Assembly: GCA_009746045.1 (NCBI GenBank) | Contig: RPFO01000078.1 | Location: 1,068,878 to 1,132,877, forward strand | Length of the DNA: 64,000 nucleotides | Source of the DNA: Mesostigma viride | Lineage: Eukaryota; Streptophyta; Mesostigmatophyceae; Mesostigmatales; Mesostigmataceae | Reading direction: 5' to 3' | In this document: in pieces, positions 43,584 to 55,900 of the stretch | How the letters are laid out: every line of letters begins with the position of its first letter | How positions within the stretch are numbered: position 1 is the first letter of the stretch | Notes under the pieces: generated by a model | Seen by the model: only the letters and a program-made list of their open reading frames with translations | Told to the model about the DNA's origin: nothing | Databases searched by the model: none | Position numbers and translations under genes: made by a program

Positions 43584-46500
43584 CTGCAGGTGCCAGCAGG
43601 CAGGGGAGGAGGGGGAGAAGGGGGGGGAGGAACAGGCATGAGAGGCAGGTAATGAAGGTGAGGAGGGGGCCGAGGGGGCCGAGGGGGAGGAAGGGGAGGA
43701 AGGGGAGGAAGGGGAGGAAGGGGAGGAAGGGGAGGAAGGGGAGGAAGGGGAGGAAGGGGAGGAAGGGGAGGAAGGGGAGGAAGGGGAGGAAGGGGAGGAA
43801 GGGGAGGAAGGGGAGGAAGGGGAGGAAGGGGAGGAAGGGGAGGAAGGGGAGGAAGGGGAGGAAGGGGAGGAAGGGGAGGAAGGGGAGGAAGGGGAGGAAG
43901 GGGAGGAAGGGGAGGAAGGGGAGGAAGGGGAGGAAGGGGAGGAAGGGGAGGAAGGGGAGGAAGGGAGGAAGGGGAGGAAGGGGAGGAAGGGGAGGAAGGG
44001 GAGGAAGGGGAGGAAGGGGAGGAAGGGAGGAAGGGGAGGAAGGGGAGGAAGGGGAGGAAGGGGAGGAAGGGGAGGAAGGGGAGGAAGGGGAGGAAGGGGA
44101 GGAAGGGGAGGAAGGGGAGGAAGGGGAGGAAGGGGAGGAAGGGGAGGAAGGGGAGGAAGGGGAGGAAGGGGAGGAAGGGGAGGAAGGGGAGGAAGGGGAG
44201 GAAGGGGAGGAAGGGGAGGAAGGGGAGGAAGGGGAGGAAGGGGAGGAAGGGGAGGAAGAACCGTCCATACAAAATGCCACCTACCATGGAAGCATGCCAT
44301 TAAAGAGGTGGGATGGCAAGATGATTCTGCATGACCATATATTGCTATTGTCAAGGCTTATGTGCGTGAGACAACAAGAGGTGCATGCCTCCTGGCTGCA
44401 CCCCTGTGATCATGGAGCTGGAATCAACGACAAAGGATCAAGCAAGCAGGATCAAGTGAGTATCATAAAGCTTGACGGCGGCTGTAATTGGCCATGCCTA
44501 AGTGTAAGAAGAAAGAGATCCATCCATACTTGGTTGGCAGAGAGGAAGGCCACGACTGAAGTGTAAGCCCAACCAGGAAAACGCCGGTGGAGACGTTTCA
44601 GAGATCAAGCTTTTAGTCCCATCTATAGTAAGGCCAGCAGATACAGAGGCCATTTTCAGAATGCAATACCACACAACAGACACCGCAACGTAATCCGGCG
44701 GAATGGATGGTAATTCCCCAGTTGGGCAGGCAGAAGTGGGTGCAGGAACGTACCTGGTTTATCCGTGCTAGCAGCCGCACTGATGCGAGGCTGTGGCCAC
44801 CCACTTCGAAGAAAGAATCGCTTGGGCTGGTGGTCGTTGTTGACCACACCATTGTTAGAAACATGGTGTTGTTTGGCCACGTGTTGACGAGACACGGTTG
44901 CCGTTGAACATGTGACCGTGTGTCATGGACAGTATCAAAAATGGCAGCGCAGGAAAGATATAAGTAAAATGAGAAACACGTACGTTCTCAATGTGATTAA
45001 AGCACAGCTTCCCAAATCAGATTTCTTACATGCAGGGCATGGAAACAGGCCAGCGTACCAGGGCCAGAGCAGTGGCCAACGGAGGTAATGAGTGATCTAC
45101 AGCACTTGCATGGGAGGTCCCCTTGTAGGACAATGACTACGCATGTGACACAAACCCGGTCGCACGACTCCCTATATCGGTTAGGTCAGCTATTCCACCA
45201 CCACCAGCACCCAGGTCCCACCGTCCAAACCTGAGCATGGCCAACCAGGTCTTGTCATACCTCAAGAGGCCATACATACTGAGGCTTCTCAAGGCAAGGC
45301 AGCCATGTGTCTTGTAATACCTCAATGAGAGCAGCACGCCCATACCTCAACACGGCCACGCCACTACTGTCAGATGCCAACCTCTGCCTCGATACGCCAC
45401 AGTCCTGCCCTTCCCCCCACCTACAAGTAACCACCTCATAGTTGACGATCTCCACCACCACACACACACACCTCAGCGTGGCCACCTCGCAGTTGACAAT
45501 CTCCTTCCACAGCGCGGCCACCTTGGCCTCCGTCACCAACAGTTCCTCGCCCTCGCCCTCCTCGTCCACGTCATCGCATGCGCGGCCCGTCATCTCCTTG
45601 AGCTCCTTGCGACTCAGCTTGCCTGTCGGGGGGGTAAAGGGGGTAAGGGGGGGGGGGGGACGAGGAGCATGGAAAGGAGATAAGAGGAATCCGAACATGG
45701 AGGCGTGCACAGTAGCTCCTTGCGGCTCAGCTTGCGTGCCCAAGAATTAAGTGGCGGCAGAAGGAAGATAGTAGCAAGAAGGCACGCGCGTGAGCTCGTT
45801 GCCGCTCAGCTTGAATGAACAGGTAAAAGCGCAGAAACCAAGGGTGGGTTCAACAGAGGATGCACGATTATATGCTCTTGTGGTTCAAACTGCCTGAAAG
45901 GGAAGGATGGATCCTTCAGAGGGAAAGATGGAGCCTTAGCAAATAACATTTTCACGATCTAAAGGGGTTTGCATTGCGAAGCCGTAGAATGGGAAGAGAA
46001 GAGGTCAGGCTGGCCTGTCGCGGATCCGCTTGCCTGTGCGAGGTTGAACAGACAGCCATCATAGGAAGAAGCAGAGAAACAAATTGAAGGCGTGCTTGCT
46101 GACACCCAATATTGCGTCCAAGCTTGCCTTGAAAGATGGAAAGGAATAAGTTTTGTAGGACAGGAGCAGAGGAGCCTAGGGGCGTTCTTGCCTCTCAGCC
46201 ACCATCATGGTAATGGACCTAATGGGAAGTAGGACTATCCTCTTAGACAACTTACAATCAGGGCATAACTTCCAATTAGGGCAATGCAAGAGCAGACATT
46301 AATTAGGACATAAACAAAACAGCTCAAGCTGCGCCACATTTGCCTGCTGCCGAGATATCGCCGGGTGGCACCCGACCAGAACATCGGGGTGGGGTTGTAC
46401 AGGGATGACAAGAGACAAGAGAGAGATAAGAGAAGACAAGAGAGATATAAGAGAAGACAAGAGAGATATAAGAGAAGACAAGGGAGATATAAGAGAAGAC

Positions 46501-46843
46501 AAGAGAGACATAAGAGAAGACAAGAGAGATATAAGAGAAGACAAGAGAGATATAAGAGAAGACAAGAGAGATATAAGAGAAGACAAGAGAGATATAAGAG
46601 AAGACAAGGTAGGAGGAAACAAGTCCCGTGAACATACATCCACGAGCCACAAGATGCGTAAACATGGCTTTGCAACCGGTGCCACAAGTGAAGAGAAGTA
46701 AGACGAGGGGTCACGTACCTGCGCCCGAGACGGGCAGCGCCTCCAGGATGACGAACGTGGAGGGGATTGCGTACATGGGCAACTTGGTGCGCAGCCACTG
46801 TGGTCCAACAAGGGGCGGCACAAGTGGGTGATTGTGTGTGTGA

Positions 46844-46907
<64 letters not shown>

Positions 46908-49900
46908 GTGAGTGAGTGAGTGAGTGAGTGAGTGAGTGAGTGAGTGAGTGAGTGAGTGAGTGAGTGAGTGAGTGAGTGAGTGAGTGAGTGAGTGAGTGAG
47001 TGAGTGAGTGAGTGAGTGAGTGAGTGAGTGAGTGAGTGAGTGAGTGAGTGAGTGAGTGAGTGAGTGAGTGAGTGAGTGAGTGAGTGAGTGAGTGAGTGAG
47101 TGAGCGAGTGAGTAAGTGAGTGAGTGAGTGAGTGAATGAGCGAGTGAGCAATGGTGTTTGGTTGTGAGTGTGCGTGTGTGTGAGCGTACATGGGCAGCTT
47201 GGTGCAGAGCCATGGTGGACAAGTAGAGGAAGATGCGGTACAACAACCGGGGGGGGGGGGGGGATGCTGGGAAGGGGGGGGGGGAAAATGAAGGGGTAAT
47301 AGATGCCAGCATAAGGTTGAGAGAGGGTGGCATGAGGTGACGCACGCAAGACTGCGTCATCGGAGTAAGCCATCATGCCACTTATTAGGATCCAATCTTT
47401 CCCATCAGCAGCACCTCAGTTCTTCCTGAGCTGGACTCGCCCTTCCCTCCATGGCATTGACCTCCAAAAGCTTCTCCCCAAACACAATGACAAGTATAGT
47501 AAGGGTAAAACACTACTCCTAGCTCGCTTCTAGCACCATCACCCCCTGCACTAGGCTTGTAGGCTTCCCCATGGGGATACTGCGCCCCAATCGCACGTGC
47601 ACCACACTGATGAGCTCAGTATGGCTGGGTGGCTTGCCGTTGGTTGGTTCGGTACCGGCGATCTGCCCTTGGTTGGTTGCGTACGGGTGAGTTGCCCTTG
47701 GTTGGTTTGGTACGGGCGATCTGCCCTTGGTTAGGCAGGTACCTTACATTCCCAATGGTGCGCTCACTCCAACAGGCCCTTTGTTCTGCCAATGGGCACA
47801 TGATAGCTAAGCTCACAGCCCCTGCCAGACTTGGTATGCTGCCCTTTGCGCTATTAAGTACGTTGCCCTTACTTTGCGGATATTGCGCTCGGACAGCTTC
47901 TTCTTCCAGTCGATGGGCACCACATAGGCGACCAGCTTCTTGTCCTCGCCCTCCTCGCCGTGGACCAGCACGACCGCCGTGGAGATGTCGGGGTGCTCGG
48001 CCAGGGCCACCTCGACCGCGCCCAGCACGACGCTGTAGCCGCGGATTTTGACCTGCGGGGGCAGGAATGAATTTAAAATTCATATCCCAAACCAGCAGAG
48101 CACGCATGGGTGGGAGTATAAGAACTTCAGCTCCAGGGCACGGATAGGAGCGTCACAATCGTCACATTAGGTCGTCTATGCGTACTGGGCATGGTAGAAG
48201 TCTTGGAAAACCACCTTGACCTGCTGCACAAGTCCGCGTCCAGAATTTGGGCTGAATTTACGCAAGCCACGGATAGCGATGGGAGAGGGAAAAGCAGGGG
48301 AGACCATGAACCAAGTAAATTCACGAATTTCTATCCTTTATAAAATGTCCACCATTCAACAAACACGAACAAGCCAGATGGCAGGCCAATTGTAAGCTCG
48401 GCAGATGGCGTGGTTACACGATTCCGGGACCCGGTTTCATTGAGAGCTGCCAATAAGATTGCAAACGCGATACGGAGCCAGAGGCTGCCCTACAGACGCC
48501 AGTCACAAAAGAGGTGTTACAGGCAATGACCATGAAGAAACACATGCCTTTATGCCGTCACACATACCATGAAATCGCAGCGCCCCATGAGCTCCAAGCA
48601 CCCGCTGTTGGGCAGGATGCGCCCGCGGTCACCGGTGCGATAGAGGCGCTGACCGGGGTGGAATGGGTCGGGGGGGAAGCGCTTGGCAGTCTGCAGGGGG
48701 GGGGGAGTGGGGCAGGGAATATTGTGCGTTCACGTGTGTGTGTGTGTGTGTGGTTAGAGCATAGCATCGGGCATGAAGAGTGGTGTGTATTCGCATGTGA
48801 CTTGGATGCATAAATCACCCAATTGGTTGTTGTTTGAGGAATTGGATCACACACATAACTGGAAAGCTAATAGCAAACAGAGGGGGCAGAATGCCACAAA
48901 AGGCAAGGGGGGTGGCAGAAACAATAGACGGTGGCATCATGAGTGACACTAACCAGAGGATGCATAAAGCACAAAATATGCTCCAATTTCCATGACCTAT
49001 TTTCATGCCTGCAAGCGCAATTGAGCACAGAAAGCCAACATCGTATATCGGTTCTTCTTCTTCTCCGCACTTCCCAATGCATACACATCCATAAGACCTC
49101 CGAGGGAAAGCTTTTTGGGCAAACTCGGGATCCCGCAACCAAGTTTTCTAGAAAAGAGAAGGTTCAGCCCAGGCTAGTCCAGTCCAGTACTTCAAAGTCA
49201 CAAAGGCCACCTAGCAAGCCATGCTCATCAGCATGTGGCATGCCTTTGGCATGAAGGAGACTGGGGGTCTCTGCCCTTTCTCCTGTTGTGCACACAGGGA
49301 TTAAAAGCACTTCGGTGCTCCGTGACTCCCCAACGGGAGCACGTGTTTAATTAATTAATTAATCAGCATGTACCATCTCAGGTTGGTTCAGGTAGCCAAT
49401 GGCGAGGCAGGGTCCTCCGATGTAGATTTCCCCCGCGAACCCGTACGGCACCTGCGGTGGCCGGCAGCCAGGCCAACACAAAGGAAAGAAACAGTCGAAA
49501 ACAAGAAGTGATCTTAATGAAGTGCTTGGGAGTTGGGTCATCCAATCACGCAGTGAGCACCAGGCGCGCACTTGTCATACAGCTTGACCGCAAAGCCCTG
49601 AGTACGTGTCGTTTTGAGAAAACAGGAACTTGCAAGCAAAGATGCGGTAATGCACTTGCCCATGTTTAACTCTGTCGCCTGAACCAAAGCCTACAACTAG
49701 CTGCTGTAAACTCATCTATAGAGAACTCGCTAGTAGTGATTCTTTATTCAAAACTACTCGCATGTTCGTTTCTGCCTTATTTCCCCCGTCTAATGCCATT
49801 TCTTCCTCCCACCTCATCTGTGTCCAGTGCCCACGCTTCCTTCGTGTCACAACCAACCGCAGGAACATGCCAGAAGACTCCTTCGGTGTCCACTGAACAG

Positions 49901-52900
49901 AACCCTCTCTTTCCCACAAGACAAGCGGCCACCGCGGATAAGCAGCCACGGATAGATTCTCCATGCTGCCAGCAAGCAGAGAAATGCGCGCCTGGCAGCA
50001 ACACAACCTGTCAGCTCTAGCATGCCTTCCTTTTCCCCCCCCCTTCCCCCCTTCCCCCCCTCCCCCCTCACCTTTTGCATGTTGTCGTCGAGCACAAAGC
50101 AGGTCACGTTGGGGATGAGCGTGCCACATGGCGCGAAGCGGCACGTCTCGGCGGACTCCACGTCCAGCGTGCGCAAGTCCTGGTCGCAGATGTCGTGGCA
50201 CTCCGACACGCTGCGGGACGTCATACACAGAGCACAAGTACGCACGAAAATTAAGAATACACGGGGGTGCAACACTAAATGCACATGACCTGCGAACACT
50301 GAATGCACATGACATGTCCTGGCACGCCGACACGCTGCAGAACACTGCGCAGCACCAATGGAGGAGGATAAAGTGACAGAAGGGAAATAGATATGGGTCT
50401 GAAATCTCTGTGATGCGCAAACATGACGTGTAGGAACATTCTGGAACACTGCCGCGGTGTGCGCTGTGGTTCAGATTGAAAACTAGCGAAGCGGAGGGAA
50501 ACGGCCGTAGAAGAGGCATGATCGTGCCAACAAGACCTGGTATTCAACACGGCGCACACTCAACCCCGAAAACAAACAAAACGAGATACGCTTATGCGAA
50601 GCCACGAGCTGTAACGTATGGCATGCCGACTGTGCCTGCTCACACCCAGGCTGCTGCTCCTCAAACATTGGTACTAACAATCGAGCGGAAAGCCCGATGC
50701 CCACAACTACTATTTCAGCCCACCAGACCCCCTCTTTCAATCCCCCCCCCCCCTAAACGCATGCTCAGCAAGCCTCTATTCCTGAACATGGACCCTGGTG
50801 CTCCGGTTACTGTAACCACACATGTCACTATAACCACACACCTGTACAGTTCACTAAAATCATGCCACACACTTGCACAACTTGAGCAGCGCGCAAGGTA
50901 ACTATACATCTGCTAGACATCTGGTACTGCAGGTGCATCAACCTGCATGGGACAGTGCAGTGGCGCACCTGTACAGGTTGAGCAGCACGCATTCCGGCAG
51001 CAGCTCGTGCAGCTTGTTCCGCAGGCTGATGGTGACCACCTGGAGGGAAAAGTTGGGGGGGGGGAGGCAATGGGGACAACAAGCAGGGGTTGGCAGCGGT
51101 GGGAGCAGCAGGCAGGGTGTGTGTGAATAAGGGCAGCTCATAGGCACGTCGGTGTTGGAAGCGCCTTCAGTATCAACGCCAGTGTTCTTATTCCCACGCC
51201 CTCCTGGATGGAACCTTCAGTATCAACGCCAGCGTTCGTATTCCCACGCCCCCCTGGATGGAACCTTCAGTATCAACGCCAGCGTTCTTATTCCCACGCC
51301 CTCCTGGATGGAACCTTCAGTATCAACGCCAGCGCTCTTATTCCCACGCTCCCCTGGATGGAACCTTCAGCATCAACGCCAGCGCTCTTATTCCCACGCC
51401 CCCCTGGAAGGAACAAGGCATTGAAACTAATGATTGCTGCACCTAGCATTCTAACAGCGATCCATGAACTCACAGTAATTGTTGAAAATGAGCCGTGGTA
51501 TCGTACTAGGTTTGTACTGTAGCTACACGGTGTTGCTACGCTAACTATCCTTACATACTAGGTTTGTACTGTTGCTACACGGTGTTGCTACGCTAACTAT
51601 CCTTACAAGTTGAGATTACAGGAAGACATCAGCACCAACCCCCGCTTGTGCGGCAGCAGGCACGCACACGCGCACTGTGTATGGCTCACCTCGCCGCACA
51701 GGATGAGCACCTTGAGCTTCTGCAGCTCAAGCGAGATGTCCTCCTTGGAGCAGGTGTCGACCACCAGCTGGTTAGGGCGGGGGGGGGGGGGCATGTTTGT
51801 GTGTGTGTGTGTAGAAGGAGCAGATGCGAGCAAGGCGAACCAACAGAGTTTGCGTCCAAAAGCAAGTCAGCCGAATATACCCATGCATGCCAGGCGCCTG
51901 TGCACTACGGCTGCAATACGTGTGTTTTTGCATGGTGGCGATGAGCCTGCCGCATCTTGTTTATGATATTTGCAGGCATTCGTGCCATCGGTCAGGGGGC
52001 AAAAGGAGAGGATGGGAAACAGGGAAGAACACACGAGAGGGAAAGAGAAATGGGATGTGTGGGCACGTGTCTTACAAGAGCCAACATCCCTCCTAAATCT
52101 TCCTTCCTGCCGCGTCCTTCCTACTGCCGTTCGAGCAAGAAACAGCTAGCCTCCTTAGCCATATGCAACATCCTCCAATCCCTTCCTCTTCCGGTTCCCT
52201 CCTCGTCCCCTTCCATCTCCTCCTCCCCCGTGGCCACGCCCCCTACCTGCGCGAGCGAGGGCGTGAAGAGCACGCGGGTGATGCTGTGCTGGCCCAGGTA
52301 CTTAATCAGCGTCTGAACGTCGTAGATGACGTCATCGGGGATGACGTACGCGGTGGCCCCCTTCATCAGCGAGCGCAGCACCTGGAAGGCGGCAGTGCAG
52401 GAGAAAAGAAACAATGAAGAAAACGTAGCAAGGGATGCAATTGAGACCAGGGTGACAACAGATCAACATATCCATGTAGACCTCTATCTATCAATGTATA
52501 TTTATTAAGAAGATACAAAAGCAAAGGACCTGCTGCTGTGAGCATTTGGACAGAAAGTTTGACGAACAGACTTTATCAAATTATGCCCAGGGGTTAAGAG
52601 TGGTGAGTCAGCCATGATGGCACCACAGGATGCCAACTATCTCGTGCCCACTGTCTCCTCATGCAGCATGCGTGGCATCTTGCACTCGTGCCTCCTAGAC
52701 AGATGCAGGCCCCGGGCGCCCAGGACTTCCAAATCACACAAAAGTTTGGGAAGCACAAAACAGGCAATACCCCCTAAAACCGTGCACCAACGTATCCGGG
52801 AAGCATTCCCATTATTGAAAGCCGCGTGCTTGGGGGGCCCCCAAGGAACAGAATGCAGCGGCACCAAACTGTGCCAAGCTCTACTAGCACCCGTACCTCC

Positions 52901-55900
52901 CAGACGAAGAAGACGTTGCATGCTTCGCGCTCGCCCTCCTGCGAGCAGCAGTTGGGGGAGGGGCGGAGCGTCACGCCGACATGGCATGGAAACAACATAA
53001 GAATTAAAGTTCCTTGCCGCGGCAAGCGCAGCCTGCAAAACTTGGGAGGGAAGACAGGGGCGAATAGCACAGGGAGAGAGCGATGATGCCAATTTTGCTA
53101 CTATAAATGCCACCTGTTGCGAACCTTGGCTAATGTCGTGACAGAGACTCTGCCGTGACACTAGCCAACCGCAGAGACCGTACAAAGCTGGATGCAAGCC
53201 ACGATCAAACGGAGTCGCTCTTAAAAAACATGACATCCATGTCTTTATTATTCTCAATAACATTCTAAAAAAGGAGGGCAAACTACATCGCCGTCACACC
53301 AAGTTACATTTTAGTGCACTTCAGTGTTGATCATCAGTCTTGTGAGCATTGACAAAGTAAAGGCCATACCTCATAGGGGTATTGCTTGTGTCGCCAGTAG
53401 TACGAGTGAACGGCGCCTCTGTGGGGGCAGCAGATGCCCTTGGGGACACCCGTGGTTCCCGACGACATGACAACGTAGCTGCGGGGTGTGCCGTTTCCCA
53501 CAACAGGGTCTCACGAGCAAGGCCACTTGTCAGCAGACAGTATGCAGCTCCTAAGGAACTCCTAAGGAAAAGTTAGGGGCCTTGATGACATTAAATTATA
53601 TTTCTTCCCCCCCATGACAGGCTCCCCCTTAGCTGGGCATAGCTTGATAGATCATGGGGATGCAGGTGCCCTGGTGCACCTAGAGCAAGTGTTGTTTACA
53701 TTCCCACCCTTGCAGGAAGTGGCTTAGAATGTATTATAGGCTCATATGCCCCTTCTCTGGGCTATGTGCTACATATACTCCCAACGGAGTTATGTTCCTA
53801 ATTAATTAATTGACATTAAAAAACCGAAAGCAGCACCCTTTAGAACTGAAAGACGTGGCAAAGAAAAAGAAAACATACAAACATAGGGTGCGAAGCCACA
53901 TAAACATGGGTCAACCATGTGTGAGTAAGTGCTTGTATGGAAGGGGGGGGGCCTGCTTGCCATGATGGCTTTGATCGACACCATGGGTTGGGTAATCCTA
54001 CTGCGTTGTGTCAGCAATAAGATGTGACCATGAAGCCCGCGGAACACAGCCACCAGGGGCAGTGCCAGTAAAAAAAAAAAAACTTGCAGTAAAAACACAG
54101 GGATGCTTCCCCAGGGACATGGAACCATACACTCCACGCCTTGACCCCAGAGGCACCGCTCTTGAAATCCTGCTGTTCACTTCATTGCTTAAGCAGCAAA
54201 CTAGTTGTCTGCCCTGCCCCCTGATTGAAGCAATTTGTACTGCAGTCCTGCAGACTCAAACCGCCAACCTGACACTCACGCACAACCCCCCCACACGCCT
54301 CCTCCGCATGTCCCCTCTGCTAGGACAAACATTCACGAATGCATGGGCGGGCAAGTGCACCATGTTACTCACGCGAGGCAGTCCGGGTCAGGCCGTGGTT
54401 TATCCGCGGGGATTGGAGGGATGTTCATTGCTTGCAGGCTCTCGATCCAGCCGTCGTCCATACACAGCCGCGCCTGCGTGGTGGGAACACAAGCAGGTGG
54501 TGGTGGTGATGACAATCGTTGGGTGGGAGCGGTCAAGGGTGAGTGACAATTGTTTCGCAAGAGGTTGCGGGAAAAGCAAGGGTAGGTTGGGCATGGCAAG
54601 AAAGGGGTGGCAGGCAGCCACTGGGAATGGGTGAGATGCCATGTGCTTGGCAGGCACAAGGGAGGATGTCAAAATGGAATGATGATCTGTTCAACTCAGG
54701 AGTGCTAGTGCGCTTTGTTTTCCCCCAGCAGTCCATGCCTTTCTGTGGTCTGAGAGGGCCGGTGGTGTTTCCTTGCCATAAAACCAAACCGAGGAATGCT
54801 GCAGTGGCATGACCGGTAGTTTCAGCCATCCACCGTGTTTTATGCCATTCACGCCAGTAAATGTAGCGAGTTGTTGGCTTTGGTTCAATCCTTGGGCATT
54901 TTACCGGTAACAGGCCGTTTGCATCCGTCACATGGACACGATGCAAGTGAACAAGCTGTCCCTGTCGTCACCGCATCCCCAAGGAAGTCTCACAAGCTAT
55001 GATTCCTATTTTGGCGCACAAGGTATGGCTCCTGCTTTAGAGCACATCCACCACACGTTGATCGCATGAAGGCCATCACAATATGACGGTTATCTTTGCC
55101 GCAGTGCCGTCCATCACGAATGCTTGTCCGGTACCGGAAGCTTCATGTGGGTGGAGGAGGGGGCCAGGGTACGGACCGCTGCAGTGAAGAATGGGCATGT
55201 GTATCCTGGGTACCAGGCTACCAGCATCATCGGAAGCCGCCCCTTTCAAAAGGGGTTTGCCTTGCCGAGCGGTAGACAACAATGACAAGAAACAAGAGTA
55301 TACATAGGAGCAAAAGCAGTGATAGGAGCAAGCAGATAGATAGGAGCAAACGCAGTGATAAGGGAAGGTCAAGTAGAATAGATGGAGGGAGGACAAGGCA
55401 GCTCGCCACGTAGGAAAAAGTGTCACAACCCTGCACGGCCCTTCCAGCCCTTGTAGGCGACAGCTTCGCAAGTCACCCCCCTGAGAAGGGGTAGGACATT
55501 GTTTTGGTAGGAAACAACGCACCTGCTCTGGCGGCAACCGGCCCGCGTATGACTTCTTTGTGAGGATGATGTGCGGCTTGCTCTCTTTCAGGACCTGAGG
55601 GGCGCGGAGATACAGCGATGCCATCGTGTGTTATTACCCGTCAGCACAGGGGCAGCAAGGGCAGGGGCCAAGTCCCCAACGTGATGCACCTTTGTGTTGC
55701 GATCCGGATACGTGGCAGCACGGGCAAGCACTGCTGAGCACAACAGTGCACGGGATGTCACAAATCACAGAATACGTCATCTACAACAGGTCCACCTTGA
55801 TAATTATGGCAACACGTCCATCTTGATGATGATGGCATGAACCAGACGCCATTCATGAAACAGACGACACACCAGTGCCCGTCCAGCAGACCCTGGACGC

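Noticed and set aside
43350-44566. Large LPPLPP/SPSSPS/GRKGRK ORFs
   Set aside because: Frames of a 9-bp minisatellite in intron 22.
46235-47360. LTHS/SLSL and KRRQERY repeat proteins
   Set aside because: Microsatellite and 21-bp minisatellite translations; exon 20 (46719-46797) is the only coding part.
51152-51522. Repeat protein built on FPRPPGWNLQYQRQRSYSH
   Set aside because: It is a 50-bp intronic tandem repeat between exons 14 and 15; the frame is accidental.
53596-53810. tRNA-derived head for SINE type B
   Set aside because: A weak A-box-like TAGCTTGATAG is present near 53640 but no B box; not enough to claim a tRNA origin.
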